Shown in pieces: positions 63,801 through 64,000 of a DNA stretch of 64,000 nt. This DNA is from Planctomycetota bacterium. GTDB lineage: Bacteria; Planctomycetota; JACOTG01; JAJDCM01. The stretch lies in NCBI GenBank assembly GCA_029260825.1, contig JAJDCM010000367.1, positions 1-64,000 of the forward strand, read 5' to 3'. Position numbers and translations under genes: made by a program. Position 1 is the stretch's first letter, and the number at the start of each line of letters is the position of its first letter. The notes beneath the pieces were generated by a model, which saw nothing but the letters and a program-made list of their open reading frames with translations, had not been told where the DNA came from and made no database searches.

Positions 63801-64000
63801 CCGAAAAGGGCCCGACCGCCAGCGGGTCACCGGAAGCCTGCTCGGGCGACATATAATAAGGAGTACCGAGAACCGCACCAGCAACGGTCATCAAGGGAGA
63901 ATCCGGAGTGGTCTCGAGCTCATCACGACGATCTGTCCGGATAACATCCAAGTCTTCAGAGTCGGGTCGACTCTCTTCATCGTCCTTGCAGCGGCCGTTT
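60889..64000 (-). CDS. Ser/Thr protein kinase with WD40 repeats, 5' end beyond the right edge
   Basis: The frame is open from the stop at 60889 to the window edge, giving over 1030 residues. The N-lobe and catalytic loop lie outside. Inside are the activation-loop end MTVAGAVLGTPYYMSPEQAS, SDIYALGAILYSFLADQRPY and CSKAMTRDPKKRYSSALDMA of the kinase C-lobe, then a membrane helix (FIAAASLVILVFVVVTPSAL) and a long WD40 region with about a dozen repeats (for example VTSLSFTPDGSRLASGARDR, VNSVSFSPSGATLASASKDR). It resembles the kinase at 3158-6412. The end has TPR-like helical residues (AMGFVDLGRADEALDALDEA). Confidence 0.9.
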   Translation of the reverse strand, partial: NGRCKDDEESRPDSEDLDVIRTDRRDELETTPDSPLMTVAGAVLGTPYYMSPEQASGDPLAVGPFSDIYALGAILYSFLADQRPYEDVKRGGQQQDIVEKINRGEPVAVDRINPDAHPELVAICSKAMTRDPKKRYSSALDMAEDLEAHLDGRAVAAHRIGPLVDLQKWVRRNRFIAAASLVILVFVVVTPSALMVQENRAKRAIASERKEALLQSYIASMSAAEAALRINDVPEARRQLEAAPASLRNWEWHHFYGRLDQSDCTLEFGSWIRSLSFGPDGELLAVAYGNMIEVWDTEKRTLVHSFEGHEGLVHAVKFLSKQVLISGSEDGSVKKWSLKTGGEVGELFRSKRGSVPDIALHPERHSLAIAVGPEVRVIDVVSGREILVIAADRADVISLTYNHGGDRILTSASGVCEWNAETGRLVRRLDRFPGKVRAFYDRSDESIVSISHGVQTFGREDRVESHYGSDTDRIAFGLSHPSSPNKVLLAGEDRSLRWWDTKTEKVESIVRGHEKPITALAVSPKGKIFVSGGFEGAVKFWSDSVSSDVEVLRGHPVYVQAVAWDLEGRRLASAGWDYVIKVWDAESAIDIGTYYARHHVHDVAFNPGGNQLAVGTRSPAVCFVDLSTGAVTRCAEVTGWVDSVVYSLSGRWLASGSSDGTILIWDPDAMSILRVLEGNGSGITDLVFSPDEGWLVSASTDGEVKLWQTSSWSAMSSSLGAEDSILSLCFSPDGSRLFGGSTGGSIQIWEIRGMGLVPLRREKAHSRGVTSLSFTPDGSRLASGARDRSILIWDVESMKVVARLLGHSWWVNSVSFSPSGATLASASKDRTVRLWEQGRSVEEKSVRKQQRILREEVAARLDQTNSSDMNVGERLEFISGVSFRGDDERRAMKQVIRAEGNDPRRLAWRTWRTLLDSGSGSDAWSRSRDASIIALGLDTEVPLYLRNLGAARIRCGDSLDGVMCLEDLVRSEAKGVEEIRPGALVFLAMGFVDLGRADEALDALDEAERFLSRDDDCWQLCQQTRKLAEQNGACNR

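Overview
This window looks like a chromosome segment of a planctomycete (Planctomycetota). The evidence is five very large Hanks-type Ser/Thr kinases (three with WD40 or TPR-like tails or partners, two fused to a formylglycine-enzyme-like fold), two of them directly behind ECF sigma factors of the planctomycete-expanded type. It also carries sulfatases, secreted beta-propeller, FG-GAP and TIG proteins and Gram-negative envelope proteins. GC is moderately high. No rRNA or intact tRNA gene was seen. The phylum call is an inference from gene content.

Layout. 0-2.4 kb: the start of an OsmC-family gene and a sigma-54 activator, with a -24/-12 type promoter and three palindromic upstream sites between them. 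2.6-6.4 kb: an ECF sigma factor and a WD40 receptor kinase in an operon. 6.4-13.6 kb: an accessory stretch with a lipoprotein, two broken transposase genes of different families, a CPBP protease, a DUF695/RraB-like protein, small conserved hypotheticals, an orphan Doc-like toxin and scattered short repeats. 13.6-25.4 kb: a respiration and stress island with two universal stress proteins, kynA, a Rieske/cytochrome b6-type/octaheme cytochrome operon, an alginate-export-type porin, a ZIP transporter, a CBS protein, a response regulator/histidine kinase pair and an FNR-type regulator. TTGAN6TCAA-class boxes lie in front of five transcription units there, including the regulator itself, so the island looks like one low-oxygen (or NO/redox) regulon.

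25.6-44.3 kb: secreted hydrolases, a secreted tail-collar protein, a second ECF/kinase operon, an FG-GAP/TIG protein, a kinase fused to an FGE-like domain, a 16-repeat YVTN propeller protein, an AbiEii-type nucleotidyltransferase with a small partner, and a Tat-exported flavoprotein. 44.4-53.7 kb: an MscS channel, a DUF481 outer-membrane protein, a sulfatase flanked by two copies of a hairpin-forming repeat, another kinase-FGE fusion, a decayed alpha/beta hydrolase and a TetR regulator.

53.8-57.6 kb: a complete cytochrome c oxidase operon (subunits II, I, III, IV and a small CxxC protein), separated from the TetR gene by a perfect 13+13 bp palindrome. 57.6-64 kb: an Rrf2-type regulator, a sulfatase pseudogene lacking its active-site region, three tandem small lipoproteins with a BamE/SmpA-like pattern, and a WD40 kinase whose 5' end lies beyond the right edge. 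All functions are read from motifs and remembered family patterns; no database search was run.
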